From a virus: a stretch of 22,650 nt of DNA. Shown here in pieces: positions 7,993 to 15,549 of this stretch. The notes beneath the pieces were generated by a model that worked only from the letters and a program-made list of their open reading frames with translations, searched no databases and was not told the origin of the DNA. The stretch covers positions 1 through 22,650 of the IMG/VR virus record IMGVR_UViG_3300044628_000683. One strand, given 5' to 3'. A program made the position numbers and the translations under genes. Numbering within the stretch: the first letter of the stretch is position 1; each line of letters starts with the position of its first letter.

Positions 7993-8568
7993 TTAAAATA
8001 CTAGATTGTCTTGAATTGTATAACTAACTCCCGCAGGAATTGGTAATACACCATTAATTGAAAAAATATTTATTTCTACAGGTTGTAATTTAAAATTAAA
8101 TTCTAGTTTTAAAGTCATAACTTCACTTATGTTTTCTTTTACTCTAACCTTTTTAAACATACTAATTTTTTGATAATAATAATTCAATATTTTACTAATA
8201 TTACCTACACTACCATTGCTTATTTGTGATAAATAAACTAATTGAAGAACCTGTCTATATGCATCGTCAGTTAAATTTTGAATAATTGGAATGCTTGGTT
8301 TGTACCAATTACCGTTATTAAAATTAGCAGGTGGGTTTAAAAATGAACTAGTCCCATTATAAAAGCCAAACACCTTACGGTCATTGGGGTCAGTTTTTAT
8401 CCCACGACTAAAATTTAATATGCGCCCCCAATTGTCTAAACAATCCCCGCTTCCTGTTTGAATGTTAAAGCAATGATTATAAAATTCTTCTTCATCAATT
8501 GATAAAATAGGTTTTAATCCATCAATCAATGCTTTTAAATTAGTCGCTTTATCGTATTGAATATACAT
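7993..8568 (-). CDS. DUF2612-family baseplate protein (Mu gp48-like position)
   Basis: This 191-residue protein starts immediately after the stop of the J-like wedge gene (TAAATG). It has the DUF2612 hallmarks: an acidic N-terminal helix (SIDEEEFYNHCFNI), LDNWGRILNFSRGI at 44-57, the FGFYNGTS block at about 68-75, a YRQVLQLVYLSQISNGSVGNI helix region and a C-terminal GVLPIPAGVSYTI segment. Members occupy the place of Mu gp48 / P2 gpI, at the outer edge of the baseplate, joining wedges to fibres. Length is normal for the family. Confidence 0.85.
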   Translation of the reverse strand: MYIQYDKATNLKALIDGLKPILSIDEEEFYNHCFNIQTGSGDCLDNWGRILNFSRGIKTDPNDRKVFGFYNGTSSFLNPPANFNNGNWYKPSIPIIQNLTDDAYRQVLQLVYLSQISNGSVGNISKILNYYYQKISMFKKVRVKENISEVMTLKLEFNFKLQPVEINIFSINGVLPIPAGVSYTIQDNLVF

Positions 8569-9732
8569 TTAAATCACCGTTACTACAATATTATCTAAAT
8601 TAAGCCGTGCCACTTCGTTAATCGCCGTAGTTATACTTGTACCTGTAGGACTTGGGCTTGTACCAATTGTAAGTGCTGTAATTTGATATATGCCTAATTT
8701 AACAACTGGGGCATAAAATCTACCAGCATAAAAAGGCTCGCCCATTTGCACAGGCACTGTGCCATCTAATCCGTAAAAATTATTATATATAGCCTGTTTT
8801 ATACTAGGGATAGTTTCAGCAGTAAAATTATCGTTTATCACAGTTATTGAAATATACGTTTGTATAATATTAGCCACATCAAATTTTGCTGTAAAAATTT
8901 CCCATGGATATAAAGGGTCTGTATATGTTTGCGTTATTCCGCCAACCATTCCGCACCCACCTGATTTTTTTTCATATAAAATTTGTGCTACTTGTGGATA
9001 ATATTGTGTATCCACATCTACACATAAATATATTGACTTAGGTAATACTGTTATACTATCTACAATTAAATTTGTATTATTGTTATTTTCTACAATATTA
9101 TAATCTTTTATATTTATATTATTTTCGAGTGCTGATATAATAGATTTTAAAGTACCGCTTGCATTTAAAGATAAAGATATTTGCCTTCTTTTTCGTAAAG
9201 CAGTATCTGTTTCTCCTGCATTACCTAATGTGCCATCGCTTGAATTGTTTACACTGTCCCAACCTGTTATTTTTTGTAATATCCTATTTACAGTATTAGC
9301 ATTGCAAGGGATGGCACCATTGTCTTCTGATATAAACAATACGGCTACAGCCCCCGCAGGAGGGATTGTTACACCCGTATCTATTACAAACCTATTCCCC
9401 GCTGTATTTAATACAATACTACCAGCAGGGATTACAGTCCCTACAGCACCTGTAATTATGCAACCTACTTGACTTGGCTTTGGTGGCAATCTTGTAATTT
9501 GATGTAAAGCACACAGGCTATCAAGATATTTGCCACTTGCAAAAGCAGGGTCATAAACATAACCTCGTAATAAAGCCCTTGTGTCTTCCACATCAATACC
9601 AATTAAAGACAATTGTTCCACTAGTTGACCTATCACACTACTTTCAGATAGAGAAGGATTTTTAAATACATTAATAAATACTTGTTGTATCTCTTGAATT
9701 ATTTGTTCTGCTGTTTTGTTTGTATATGACAT
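8569..9732 (-). CDS. Baseplate J-like wedge protein (Mu gp47 / P2 gpJ family)
   Basis: The protein has the standard Baseplate_J (PF04865) layout: a helical N-terminus, SGKYLDSLCALHQITRLP at 66-83, the PAGSIVLNTAGNRFV strand pair at 102-116, and the GWDSVNNSSDGTLGNAGETD signature at 157-176 followed by TALRKRR. It forms the wedge arms of the baseplate with the gp25-like protein encoded directly upstream. The ATG at 9732 directly follows that gene's stop. At 387 residues the length is typical for the family. Confidence 0.92.
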   Translation of the reverse strand: MSYTNKTAEQIIQEIQQVFINVFKNPSLSESSVIGQLVEQLSLIGIDVEDTRALLRGYVYDPAFASGKYLDSLCALHQITRLPPKPSQVGCIITGAVGTVIPAGSIVLNTAGNRFVIDTGVTIPPAGAVAVLFISEDNGAIPCNANTVNRILQKITGWDSVNNSSDGTLGNAGETDTALRKRRQISLSLNASGTLKSIISALENNINIKDYNIVENNNNTNLIVDSITVLPKSIYLCVDVDTQYYPQVAQILYEKKSGGCGMVGGITQTYTDPLYPWEIFTAKFDVANIIQTYISITVINDNFTAETIPSIKQAIYNNFYGLDGTVPVQMGEPFYAGRFYAPVVKLGIYQITALTIGTSPSPTGTSITTAINEVARLNLDNIVVTVI

Positions 9733-10116
9733 TTATATCTCCAGAATAATCGGTTGTGCTTGATTATTTAATTGTATTTCTACACTTAATTTCAATTGCC
9801 TATCAGTTGTTATTGTGTAATTAATATTATTAATATTCTTAACTCCATATTCTTTTCGTTGAGTTATACTTAAATAATCATTTTGAGTTTCAATTGCGTT
9901 TGTAATATGATAGTTAATTAAATTCTCATCTAACTGAGGATTAGATAAAATCGCAAGATAAGGTATCCCTAAACTTGTTTTCCACCTATATTCACCTATC
10001 CAAAATTTCAATGCTGATGTTATATTTTGTATTAATTCATTAGCCCCATCTACAGTAGCCAAATCATTACTATCATTTAAATATATGTCTCCATTTTTTA
10101 AAGCAATTCCTGTCAT
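9733..10116 (-). CDS. Baseplate wedge protein, gp25 / Mu gp46-like
   Basis: This is a 127-residue protein with ANELIQNITSALKFWIGEYRWKTSLGIPYLAIL in the first half, the helix and GE-W...GIP-Y pattern of the gpW/gp25-like wedge family (PF04965 or DUF2634 relatives). Beta strands follow (INYTITTDRQLKLSVEIQL). Its start overlaps the stop of the spike gene (TAATG), and the J-like wedge follows with no gap, giving the usual spike, gp25, J order. It should sit next to the sheath initiator and bind the J-like protein. The family assignment rests on short motifs and gene order. Confidence 0.82.
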   Translation of the reverse strand: MTGIALKNGDIYLNDSNDLATVDGANELIQNITSALKFWIGEYRWKTSLGIPYLAILSNPQLDENLINYHITNAIETQNDYLSITQRKEYGVKNINNINYTITTDRQLKLSVEIQLNNQAQPIILEI

Positions 10117-10865
10117 TATACTACGCCTCCTGTATTGCTACCTCCAGATTGCACCCCGCTATGAGTATGTGCCTTGAATGGTGAACCATTAATATTTAAA
10201 TCTCCTCCATTAGTAGCAATACCGTTACTACTAATTGAAGTGCCTCCACCTGTTACGCTTGTAGCAGCCGTTACAGTGCTTGTAGCCTCTACGGCACCAT
10301 CCAATTTAATATTAGGTGCTTTTATCGTTGCCAAAGTATTTGCCTCCACTTTTACATTATTACCTTTTACCGTAGTATCGCCAGTTGTTATGATATTGAT
10401 AGGTTTGTCAGCCCCCGTAATATTTATTCCATCTTTTGTTATTTTAACAAAAATTGACGGTGCTTGTCTACCAATTACGCCTAAAATAATACCGTCATTA
10501 TGATTAAATAACCTAGCACTAGATGGATTTGACCTTTTCTTTTCTTTTTTTACCGCTGATATATCTCTTTGAGCATATCCCACGACTACAATATCGCCGA
10601 CCACTGGCTCTACAATAATACCTGCAATGCCACCCCGTATTTCTAATTTGGGTATATTAAATTGAATAGGTGGTTCTTGTGGTACCCCGTCATGCTTTAT
10701 TAAATAAGTTAAACTCTTAACATCATATGTACCATTTGAATTAATAGCCTCAATCTCACATAATAAAATCGTATTTAATTGTTTTAATTTATTATCAATC
10801 ACATAATCCCATTGATTTGCTTGATTAAATAATAAGTTCTGATTAATTCCAGTTGCTAATTTCAT
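10116..10865 (-). CDS. Membrane-puncturing spike protein (Gp138 / gpV-like)
   Basis: Residues about 30-135 form an OB-fold region (ILLCEIEAINSNGTYDVKSL, GIIVEPVVGDIVVVGYAQRDIS) as in Gp138-type spikes (PF18352). Residues about 135-225 are short repeating strands (ITKDGINIT, PINIITTGDTTVKG, IKAPNIKLDG) expected to build a trimeric beta-helix. The end has KAHTHSG with H233 and H235, the HxH motif that binds an iron ion at the apex of known spikes, then a GVQSGGSNTGG tail. It is the tip that pierces the cell envelope. The start overlaps the hub gene's TGA (ATGA). Confidence 0.9.
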   Translation of the reverse strand: MKLATGINQNLLFNQANQWDYVIDNKLKQLNTILLCEIEAINSNGTYDVKSLTYLIKHDGVPQEPPIQFNIPKLEIRGGIAGIIVEPVVGDIVVVGYAQRDISAVKKEKKRSNPSSARLFNHNDGIILGVIGRQAPSIFVKITKDGINITGADKPINIITTGDTTVKGNNVKVEANTLATIKAPNIKLDGAVEATSTVTAATSVTGGGTSISSNGIATNGGDLNINGSPFKAHTHSGVQSGGSNTGGVV

Positions 10866-11857
10866 ACATATCCCAACGGGTCAAAATAATTAAGCATTAA
10901 TTTCATCTCCCACACTTTACCTCTATTTTGCAATACTGCTGTTAATTCATGTATCCACCATTCGCTTGACTTCAAAGTCTCTAAAGTATCAGCATAAGGG
11001 TCTTGTATTCCTAAGTCTTGATTAGGTATATTCACATCACCATCGCTTATATTTAAATCGCTAAATGATAATAACTTTACTTTACTGCCCCAACGAATTG
11101 ATGGGTTAAGTCTTACTCGAATTGATATACCAAATTGTTCTAAAGTAGGATAGCCTAATAATCCATTGTATTTACTAATAGTTAATTCTTGAGTATTAGG
11201 GCTTTCATTTAGGTTGTAAACAACCAAATAAGGATCGTCAATTTTATATTGTATCCCCGCTTGTGTAGTTAATTCATCTAATTGTTTCGCCAAACTACCA
11301 GAAGTGCTAAAATTCTCAACTTGTAAACTTTCATTAATTTTAAGAGGCTGATATATTAATTCTATTCCTGTACTATTTTTATAATTTGTTAAAATTTCTT
11401 TGATTAAATCTTTAACTAAATGAGTATCTTTTGCTTCTAAATTTGGTAAATCAGTATTACCTTTTGCAAACAAATCTTGAGAAAATATTTTAAATGGACG
11501 ACTTGGATTATTTCTATCTACCATTGCTGTATAAATCTGCCCAGAATACACCAACGGTGGTAACCCATCATCATTTAATTCGTAACCTGCATATATTTCA
11601 ATTTTATTACTTGGTAAATAACTACCTGTTCTAAATTGTAATTTTGTCAATTGCCTTATGTCACTATTTTGCATACCGTAAATTACAGCCGTAGCATTTG
11701 TAATCATCATCCCTGAACTTTTTGTATAAATCACTTCCATCGTTAATCCATTAGGACTACCGTCAATTAATTTTGTATTAGATTGGGTGCTTTCAAACAC
11801 ACCTTGGTCTAATTTAAATTTAACAAATAAATACCTAGTAGGCAATTCAGTATTCAT
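10862..11857 (-). CDS. Baseplate hub protein (gp27 / gpD-like, Pam3-type)
   Basis: The 331-residue protein lies between the plug and the spike genes, the usual place of the central hub in Pam3-like and E217-like phages. Visible features agree: a beta-rich start (TRYLFVKFKLDQG), a KIEIYAGY...PLVYSGQIYTAMVD strand block at about 85-114, a helix with the VKDLIKEILTNY pattern, and a distal part with the GIQYKIDDPYLVVYN strand and SIRVRLNPSIRWGSKVKL. The end is an HELTAVLQNRGKVWEMKLML strand. Such hubs form a trimer that links the tube to the spike. The start overlaps the plug stop (TAATG). Confidence 0.82.
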   Translation of the reverse strand: MNTELPTRYLFVKFKLDQGVFESTQSNTKLIDGSPNGLTMEVIYTKSSGMMITNATAVIYGMQNSDIRQLTKLQFRTGSYLPSNKIEIYAGYELNDDGLPPLVYSGQIYTAMVDRNNPSRPFKIFSQDLFAKGNTDLPNLEAKDTHLVKDLIKEILTNYKNSTGIELIYQPLKINESLQVENFSTSGSLAKQLDELTTQAGIQYKIDDPYLVVYNLNESPNTQELTISKYNGLLGYPTLEQFGISIRVRLNPSIRWGSKVKLLSFSDLNISDGDVNIPNQDLGIQDPYADTLETLKSSEWWIHELTAVLQNRGKVWEMKLMLNYFDPLGYV

Positions 11858-12144
11858 TATTTATCCTTATAATTTAAAGTGCAAGTTATCCCAAAATTAT
11901 TATAATTAGGCTCGCTCCCTGCTGTGTCATAAAAAAATAAATCACCTTTGAGGGTATTGTAATACCTATTAATAATAATCTCATTATTACATTTTATACC
12001 TGTGTCATATATTACATTATCAATCAATAAATCACAAAATAAATTATTGTTTTTTGTATAAAAAATTATTTCTATTGCTTGTTGGTTAATAATAGTTCTA
12101 ACTTTTTGATTAGGTATTCTGCGTAAAGGTATTTCTCTTATCAT
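11857..12144 (-). CDS. Baseplate plug protein (Pam3 gp18-like, DUF6983)
   Basis: A 95-residue protein with the plug-family pattern: an N-terminal IPL-x-PNQ segment (IREIPLRRIPNQKV), a CDLLIDNVIYDTGIKCN strand pair, a GDLFFYD block and the C-terminal NNFGITCTLNY. In cyanophage Pam3 this small beta-barrel protein closes the baseplate centre above the hub. The ATG at 12144 overlaps the TGA of the Dit-like gene, with a GAGG site further upstream than usual. The order Dit-like, plug, hub, spike supports the call. Confidence 0.8.
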   Translation of the reverse strand: MIREIPLRRIPNQKVRTIINQQAIEIIFYTKNNNLFCDLLIDNVIYDTGIKCNNEIIINRYYNTLKGDLFFYDTAGSEPNYNNFGITCTLNYKDK

Positions 12145-12734
12145 GTTGGATTAACCTCTTTCGTTGTTGTCTTTGATGTAACAGTGCCACCATCTTTACT
12201 CGCTCCATCTTCTGGGTCTTCTATTTCATCATCAGGCAACCCATCAGCATTATTATTGCTAATTCTAGCCTCTTGAAATGTCAGCATTGCTATTAATTTC
12301 ATACCCCCAATTAATTTATACTGAAAGTTTTTTAATAATAAATCTTTATAAATATTAAATAATGGATATTGATCAATTATCGTTAATAAAGTATTACTAA
12401 TTCTATAACTTTGTAAAGTATCAACTGTTTTTGATACTTTTTTTGCTAACTTTTCTTGAGTATCTTTTTTGCTTGTAATTATTGGTGTATAAATCGCTTG
12501 TATTTGAATAGTAAAAGGCGTTGCTTGAATGCTATCACTACTAAAATCACCTGCTTCTAATGGTTCATAAGGTATATTGCTGACATTATTAAAGTCAAAG
12601 TCGCTTAAAGCAGTAAATTTAAATACCGTTTCTGCCTCTGCTTCTGCCTCTGTCGGTTTTTTTAATTTCAAATATTCATTTGTATATATTTTAAAATTAA
12701 TTTCTTGAGGAGGTTTACTGGTAAATAATCCCAT
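12141..12734 (-). CDS. Dit-like baseplate protein
   Basis: This 197-residue protein follows the tape measure, with GGAG just after the TMP stop serving as its ribosome binding site. The core (about 40-160) resembles the Dit_like family: NVSNIPYEPLEAGDFSSDSIQATPF, a THxL-like helical stretch (KVSKTVDTLQSYRISNTLLTI) and FQYKLIGGMKLIAMLTFQEARI. Dit-like proteins form the ring joining the tail tube to the central baseplate. Two low-complexity stretches are unusual: EAEAEAE at residues 29-35, encoded by repeated GAG/GCA triplets, and an Asp/Glu then Thr/Lys-rich C-terminal tail from about 165, probably disordered. Confidence 0.8.
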   Translation of the reverse strand: MGLFTSKPPQEINFKIYTNEYLKLKKPTEAEAEAETVFKFTALSDFDFNNVSNIPYEPLEAGDFSSDSIQATPFTIQIQAIYTPIITSKKDTQEKLAKKVSKTVDTLQSYRISNTLLTIIDQYPLFNIYKDLLLKNFQYKLIGGMKLIAMLTFQEARISNNNADGLPDDEIEDPEDGASKDGGTVTSKTTTKEVNPT

Positions 12735-12745
12735 TTGTCTGTCTC

Positions 12746-14287
12746 CTAGTGACTAAAGCTATTCATAAATGCAAGCGGGTTGCTCATGTTGTTTTTTCCA
12801 CTAAACACATCTACAAAATCTTGCGGTGATTTTACCGCCGGTAATGATACGTTACCTATGCTAATACTTTGATTATTTGTCTTGTTAGTGACATTGCTAG
12901 TTTGATTATTTCCAAACCCAAGTTTATTTGCAACGTATTCATAACCTTGTTTTAATTCTTGCTTAGGTCTTTCGTAATACATGGCTTGTGTCATAACCTT
13001 ACTAGCATAAGCCGACTGCCCTGTCTTTTTCCATTCGTTAAATTCTTTCATATCACCATGCCAGTAAGCCAACGCACCTGCTATATTACCACCACTCATT
13101 TTCATAGCTTTCGCCAATCTTTCATCCCTAACTCTTTTATTAATAGCAGGATTAAATAATTCTTCGTCCGTTGGTGTATAACCTAAGACATCTTTCGCAG
13201 CGTCCTTATGAATTTGATATAATCCAAACGCCTTACCTTTATCGCCAACGGCTCTTGCATTGCCTCCACTTTCTATTGATAATTGGGCTTTTTGTATTAA
13301 ATCATTGGCATTAGGCAAATCTTGTAATTGATATTCTAAATTATTTTTAGTTTTCCCGCCCCCAAGAACTTCATGTAAAGCATTATATACTGGTGGTACT
13401 GCTTTTTTAATTACTTGATTGGTAAAATCTTTACTAACTCCTATCAGTTTATTAAGCATTTCTAAAGCTGGCACTAATGTTTTAGTTATAGTCTCCGCAA
13501 GGGGTAAAAATGCGGTTCCCACGGATAATTTTAATTTATCAAATTGCTGTGTCATATCTTGCAAATCTTCGTTCAATTTCATAAAATCTTTTTTGTCTTT
13601 ATCCCCCATAATACCAACTTTTGCTTTTCCTTGCAATTTTGCGTATTCTTCATTTGATAATTTGAATAACGGCAATAGTTCAGCAGTTATATTTAAAGTT
13701 GCTAATATAGTTCTTTGTTGTTCGTCCGTCTTTCCTTGCATTGTTTTGCGTAAATCACCAATAATATCTACAGTGCTACGCAGTGAACCGTTGCTATTTC
13801 TCGCACTTATACCTAGTCTATTTAAAGCCCCCGCAAATTGAGGATTTGCACCTGTATTAAGTGATATTAATTGTTGTTCCATGGTAGCAAATAAATTATT
13901 CATGCTTTCAACTGGTATACCTAATCTTTTCGCCATATTGCCAAATATTTGTAGGTTTGTAGTCGAAACACCTGTTATATTAGATAAATTATTTAATCTT
14001 ACAGCCGTGTCTTTTAATCCCATGACAAGGTCACTAATACCCTTTACCGCTAACACCCCGCCAATTGCTACCGCTACAGTTTTTAAACTTTTAGCAAAAT
14101 TATTAAATTTTGCAAACGGGATACTTTTATTTAACTTTTTAAAAGCGTTATCGGTTTTTTCAGTGCTTTTTTTTAAATTTTCATGGACTTTGTCAGCCTC
14201 TGAAACCATTTCTTTTAATTTTTTCTTGGCATCTTTATTATCTACAATAAATTGCAATATAAACTTATCTAAAATATTCTCAGCCAT
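12746..14287 (-). CDS. Tape measure protein with lytic transglycosylase domain
   Basis: The N-terminal 70 residues are lysine/glutamate-rich coiled coil. A hydrophobic stretch at about 70-90 (VAVAIGGVLAVKGISDLV) and a helical tape-measure region follow (GVSTTNLQIFGNMAKRLGI at 106-124, then a GMx-like helical bundle to about 300). Residues about 328-432 form a soluble-lytic-transglycosylase (SLT) domain: SIESGGNARAVG with catalytic Glu339, GKAFGLYQIH at 351-360 and ALAYWHGD at 405-412. It sets tail length and should cut peptidoglycan during DNA injection. At 513 residues, the usual 0.15 nm per residue rule gives a tail near 75 nm; the globular SLT part makes this rough. The tail chaperone extension ends three bases before the ATG. 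Confidence 0.9.
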   Translation of the reverse strand: MAENILDKFILQFIVDNKDAKKKLKEMVSEADKVHENLKKSTEKTDNAFKKLNKSIPFAKFNNFAKSLKTVAVAIGGVLAVKGISDLVMGLKDTAVRLNNLSNITGVSTTNLQIFGNMAKRLGIPVESMNNLFATMEQQLISLNTGANPQFAGALNRLGISARNSNGSLRSTVDIIGDLRKTMQGKTDEQQRTILATLNITAELLPLFKLSNEEYAKLQGKAKVGIMGDKDKKDFMKLNEDLQDMTQQFDKLKLSVGTAFLPLAETITKTLVPALEMLNKLIGVSKDFTNQVIKKAVPPVYNALHEVLGGGKTKNNLEYQLQDLPNANDLIQKAQLSIESGGNARAVGDKGKAFGLYQIHKDAAKDVLGYTPTDEELFNPAINKRVRDERLAKAMKMSGGNIAGALAYWHGDMKEFNEWKKTGQSAYASKVMTQAMYYERPKQELKQGYEYVANKLGFGNNQTSNVTNKTNNQSISIGNVSLPAVKSPQDFVDVFSGKNNMSNPLAFMNSFSH

Positions 14288-14289
14288 TT

Positions 14290-14478
14290 TTAACTCTCTT
14301 CTTGGTTATTTTCATGAATTATCATATTATTATAATTGTTTGTTAAGATAATGTCAAATAATTGAACACAATTATTATATGAAATATTCATAAAATCTAA
14401 ATAACCACATATTTTATTAGTAATTAAAGCCCCAATTATATGAGGCATATCGTACTTAACCACCCCGTAAGTATTTAA
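14290..14478 (-). CDS. -1 frameshift extension of the tail assembly chaperone
   Basis: Shifting back one base at A AAA AAT (14484-14478) continues the chaperone frame for 62 further codons, to a TAA at 14292-14290 just before the tape-measure ATG. The fused product would be about 223 residues. The extension reads as plausible protein (KYDMPHIIGALITNKICGYL, VQLFDIILTNN) and exactly fills an otherwise empty 185-base gap. An internal ATG is present (residue 11 of the extension) but has no good ribosome binding site. This matches the G/GT arrangement known for lambda and the equivalent fused chaperones of Mu-type and P2-type phages. The frameshift itself is inferred from sequence, not shown. Confidence 0.78.
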   Translation of the reverse strand, partial: LNTYGVVKYDMPHIIGALITNKICGYLDFMNISYNNCVQLFDIILTNNYNNMIIHENNQEES

Positions 14479-14960
14479 TTTTTTGCTTGGGCTTCTTGTG
14501 AATTTTCGCCCGTTAGTTCCAAAAAATCGTTATACACCTCCGCAAACGTGAATTTTAATACTTCATATATTAATTTGCCTAACACGACTGGGCTTTTAAC
14601 ATACAAGTCAATATTTGTATCTATTGATATAATTTGCCCTGCTCCATTCAATACTTTTACATGAGATAATATTAAATTATACAAATCTTGCAATTTGTCT
14701 AAACTTGCATTGCTTAATATTTCATATATAGTATCAGTAATTAATACTAAGGGAGTGATGTTGTTAATTGTAACATCATCTTTTACATCAGCCGTTTGTA
14801 ATACTAAATTAAGTGAATTGACTAACTCATCTTTGCGAATATTTTTAAATAACATTGGCAAGAATTTCATTAATACTGTCATTGCTGACATTTCTTGTAT
14901 AATAAATTCTTTTTCTTGCTTTCTATCTTTTATTGTGATTTTTTGTATGTTCATTGACAT
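14475..14960 (-). CDS. Tail assembly chaperone (zero-frame product)
   Basis: The 161-residue protein is mostly helical and acidic, with the look of phage tail assembly chaperones: a short beta N-terminus (NIQKITIKDRKQEKEFIIQEM), then helices (MTVLMKFLPMLFKNI, SLDKLQDLYNLILSHVKVL, SPVVLGKLIYEVLKFTFAEVYNDFLEL) and a disordered end (GENSQEAQAKN). It lies between tube and tape measure, where these proteins always lie. They coat the tape measure during tail assembly and are absent from the virion. ATG 14960 has AAAGG upstream; a second ATG two codons later is possible. The 3' end carries the slippery site that makes the longer form. Confidence 0.82.
   Translation of the reverse strand: MSMNIQKITIKDRKQEKEFIIQEMSAMTVLMKFLPMLFKNIRKDELVNSLNLVLQTADVKDDVTINNITPLVLITDTIYEILSNASLDKLQDLYNLILSHVKVLNGAGQIISIDTNIDLYVKSPVVLGKLIYEVLKFTFAEVYNDFLELTGENSQEAQAKN
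14478..14484 (-). promoter_or_regulatory. Programmed -1 frameshift slippery site A AAA AAT
   Basis: In the zero frame the codons are GCA AAA AAT TAA, so the heptamer A AAA AAT fits the X XXY YYZ rule with a stop codon immediately after it. The -1 frame is open from here to the tape-measure gene. A short G-rich stretch (ACGGGGTGG) begins about 10 bases downstream and might take part in a stimulatory structure, but no clear hairpin is seen. Confidence 0.75.
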
Positions 14961-14980
14961 AATAGTGCCTTTCTATTAAT

Positions 14981-15057
14981 AATAATGCCTAAAGAAACTA
15001 TAGAAACAAGTAGGCATCTTGCTTGTCAGTTCTAGCAACCTATCTATAGTTAATTTA
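14981..15057 (-). promoter_or_regulatory. Structured intercistronic element before the tail chaperone gene
   Basis: The tube-chaperone gap is rich in complementary segments. Read on the minus strand, AACTATAGA (15051-15043) pairs with TCTATAGTT (15004-14996), nine pairs. Inside it, GACAAG (15027-15022) pairs with CTTGTT (15010-15005). The loop of that hairpin contains ATGCCTA (15017-15011), which is complementary to TAGGCAT (14991-14985) beyond the outer stem, so the whole could form an H-type pseudoknot. The same loop can alternatively pair with AGGCA (14970-14966), which overlaps the chaperone ribosome binding site. The ends match those of the element at 22249-22320. The pairings are visible; a function is inferred. 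Confidence 0.5.
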
Positions 15058-15540
15058 TTATAGTAGTCCCGCTGCGCCCGCTGCTAAACTAACTACAGAA
15101 CCAAGTGTGGTTTCGTTAATATCACTTGCATGAAATGTAAAAGTCACTTCTTGTAATTTCTCCAAAGCCTCATAACCTTTATATTTAGTTACAAATACAC
15201 AACCATTGTAAGTCGCTGTATAAAAGTTTGATGGACTTGTTACTGTAATGGTTGCTGGAGGTGGTGCTTTTAATATTTTCTTTGGTTTCAAAAAATCAAT
15301 TAAAGACTTAGTCCCAGTTGCATTTGCTTGCAATGTTATTTTGCCTACAATTATACGAGGTCTGTACGCCACAGTCATAATACCGTCCATTGTCATTTCA
15401 GTGTCAACATCTTCCACATCATCAATTTGTATAACTTGATTTATACCAAATCCTTCTGCTAAAACAATTGGTACTGTATTTAAAGGTGAAGCTACAGTTA
15501 ATATAAAATCGGACGCCGTAGCATTTAATATAACACTCAT
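15058..15540 (-). CDS. Tail tube protein (DUF3277-like)
   Basis: The 160-residue protein starts at ATG 15540 with AGGAG upstream. It follows the sheath gene, as tube genes do in contractile phages. It shows the tube-family pattern: a beta start (NATASDFILTV), GFGINQVIQIDDVEDVDTEMTMDGIM with the acidic turn and conserved MDG, a GKITLQANATGTKSLIDFL strand-helix, and later strands (FYTATYNGC, LQEVTFTFHAS). Stacked hexamers form the inner tube through which DNA passes. Length and order agree; the family name is assigned from these motifs only. Confidence 0.85.
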   Translation of the reverse strand: MSVILNATASDFILTVASPLNTVPIVLAEGFGINQVIQIDDVEDVDTEMTMDGIMTVAYRPRIIVGKITLQANATGTKSLIDFLKPKKILKAPPPATITVTSPSNFYTATYNGCVFVTKYKGYEALEKLQEVTFTFHASDINETTLGSVVSLAAGAAGLL

Positions 15541-15549
15541 GGTTTACTC

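Noticed and set aside
12141-12144. Recoding of TGA as tryptophan in this AT-rich phage
   Set aside because: TGA serves as a stop in several ATGA overlaps (12141, 10862, 17782, 18153), and the proteins end at their expected places.
12631-12652. Short GAG/GCA triplet repeat in the Dit-like gene as a mobile or phase-variable repeat
   Set aside because: It is too short (EAEAEAE) and a triplet unit would not change the frame; noted in the gene entry only.
13881-14351. 156-codon open frame on the plus strand opposite the tape measure
   Set aside because: It is antisense to a well-supported gene and its extension, has no ribosome binding site of note and a composition typical of a shadow frame. 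The same holds for the other plus-strand frames, such as 10174-10503, 13419-13841 and 19715-20026.
14961-15057. Hammerhead-type ribozyme, suggested by CTGACAAG and a multi-stem layout
   Set aside because: The invariant CUGANGA and GAAA cores are not both present on either strand.
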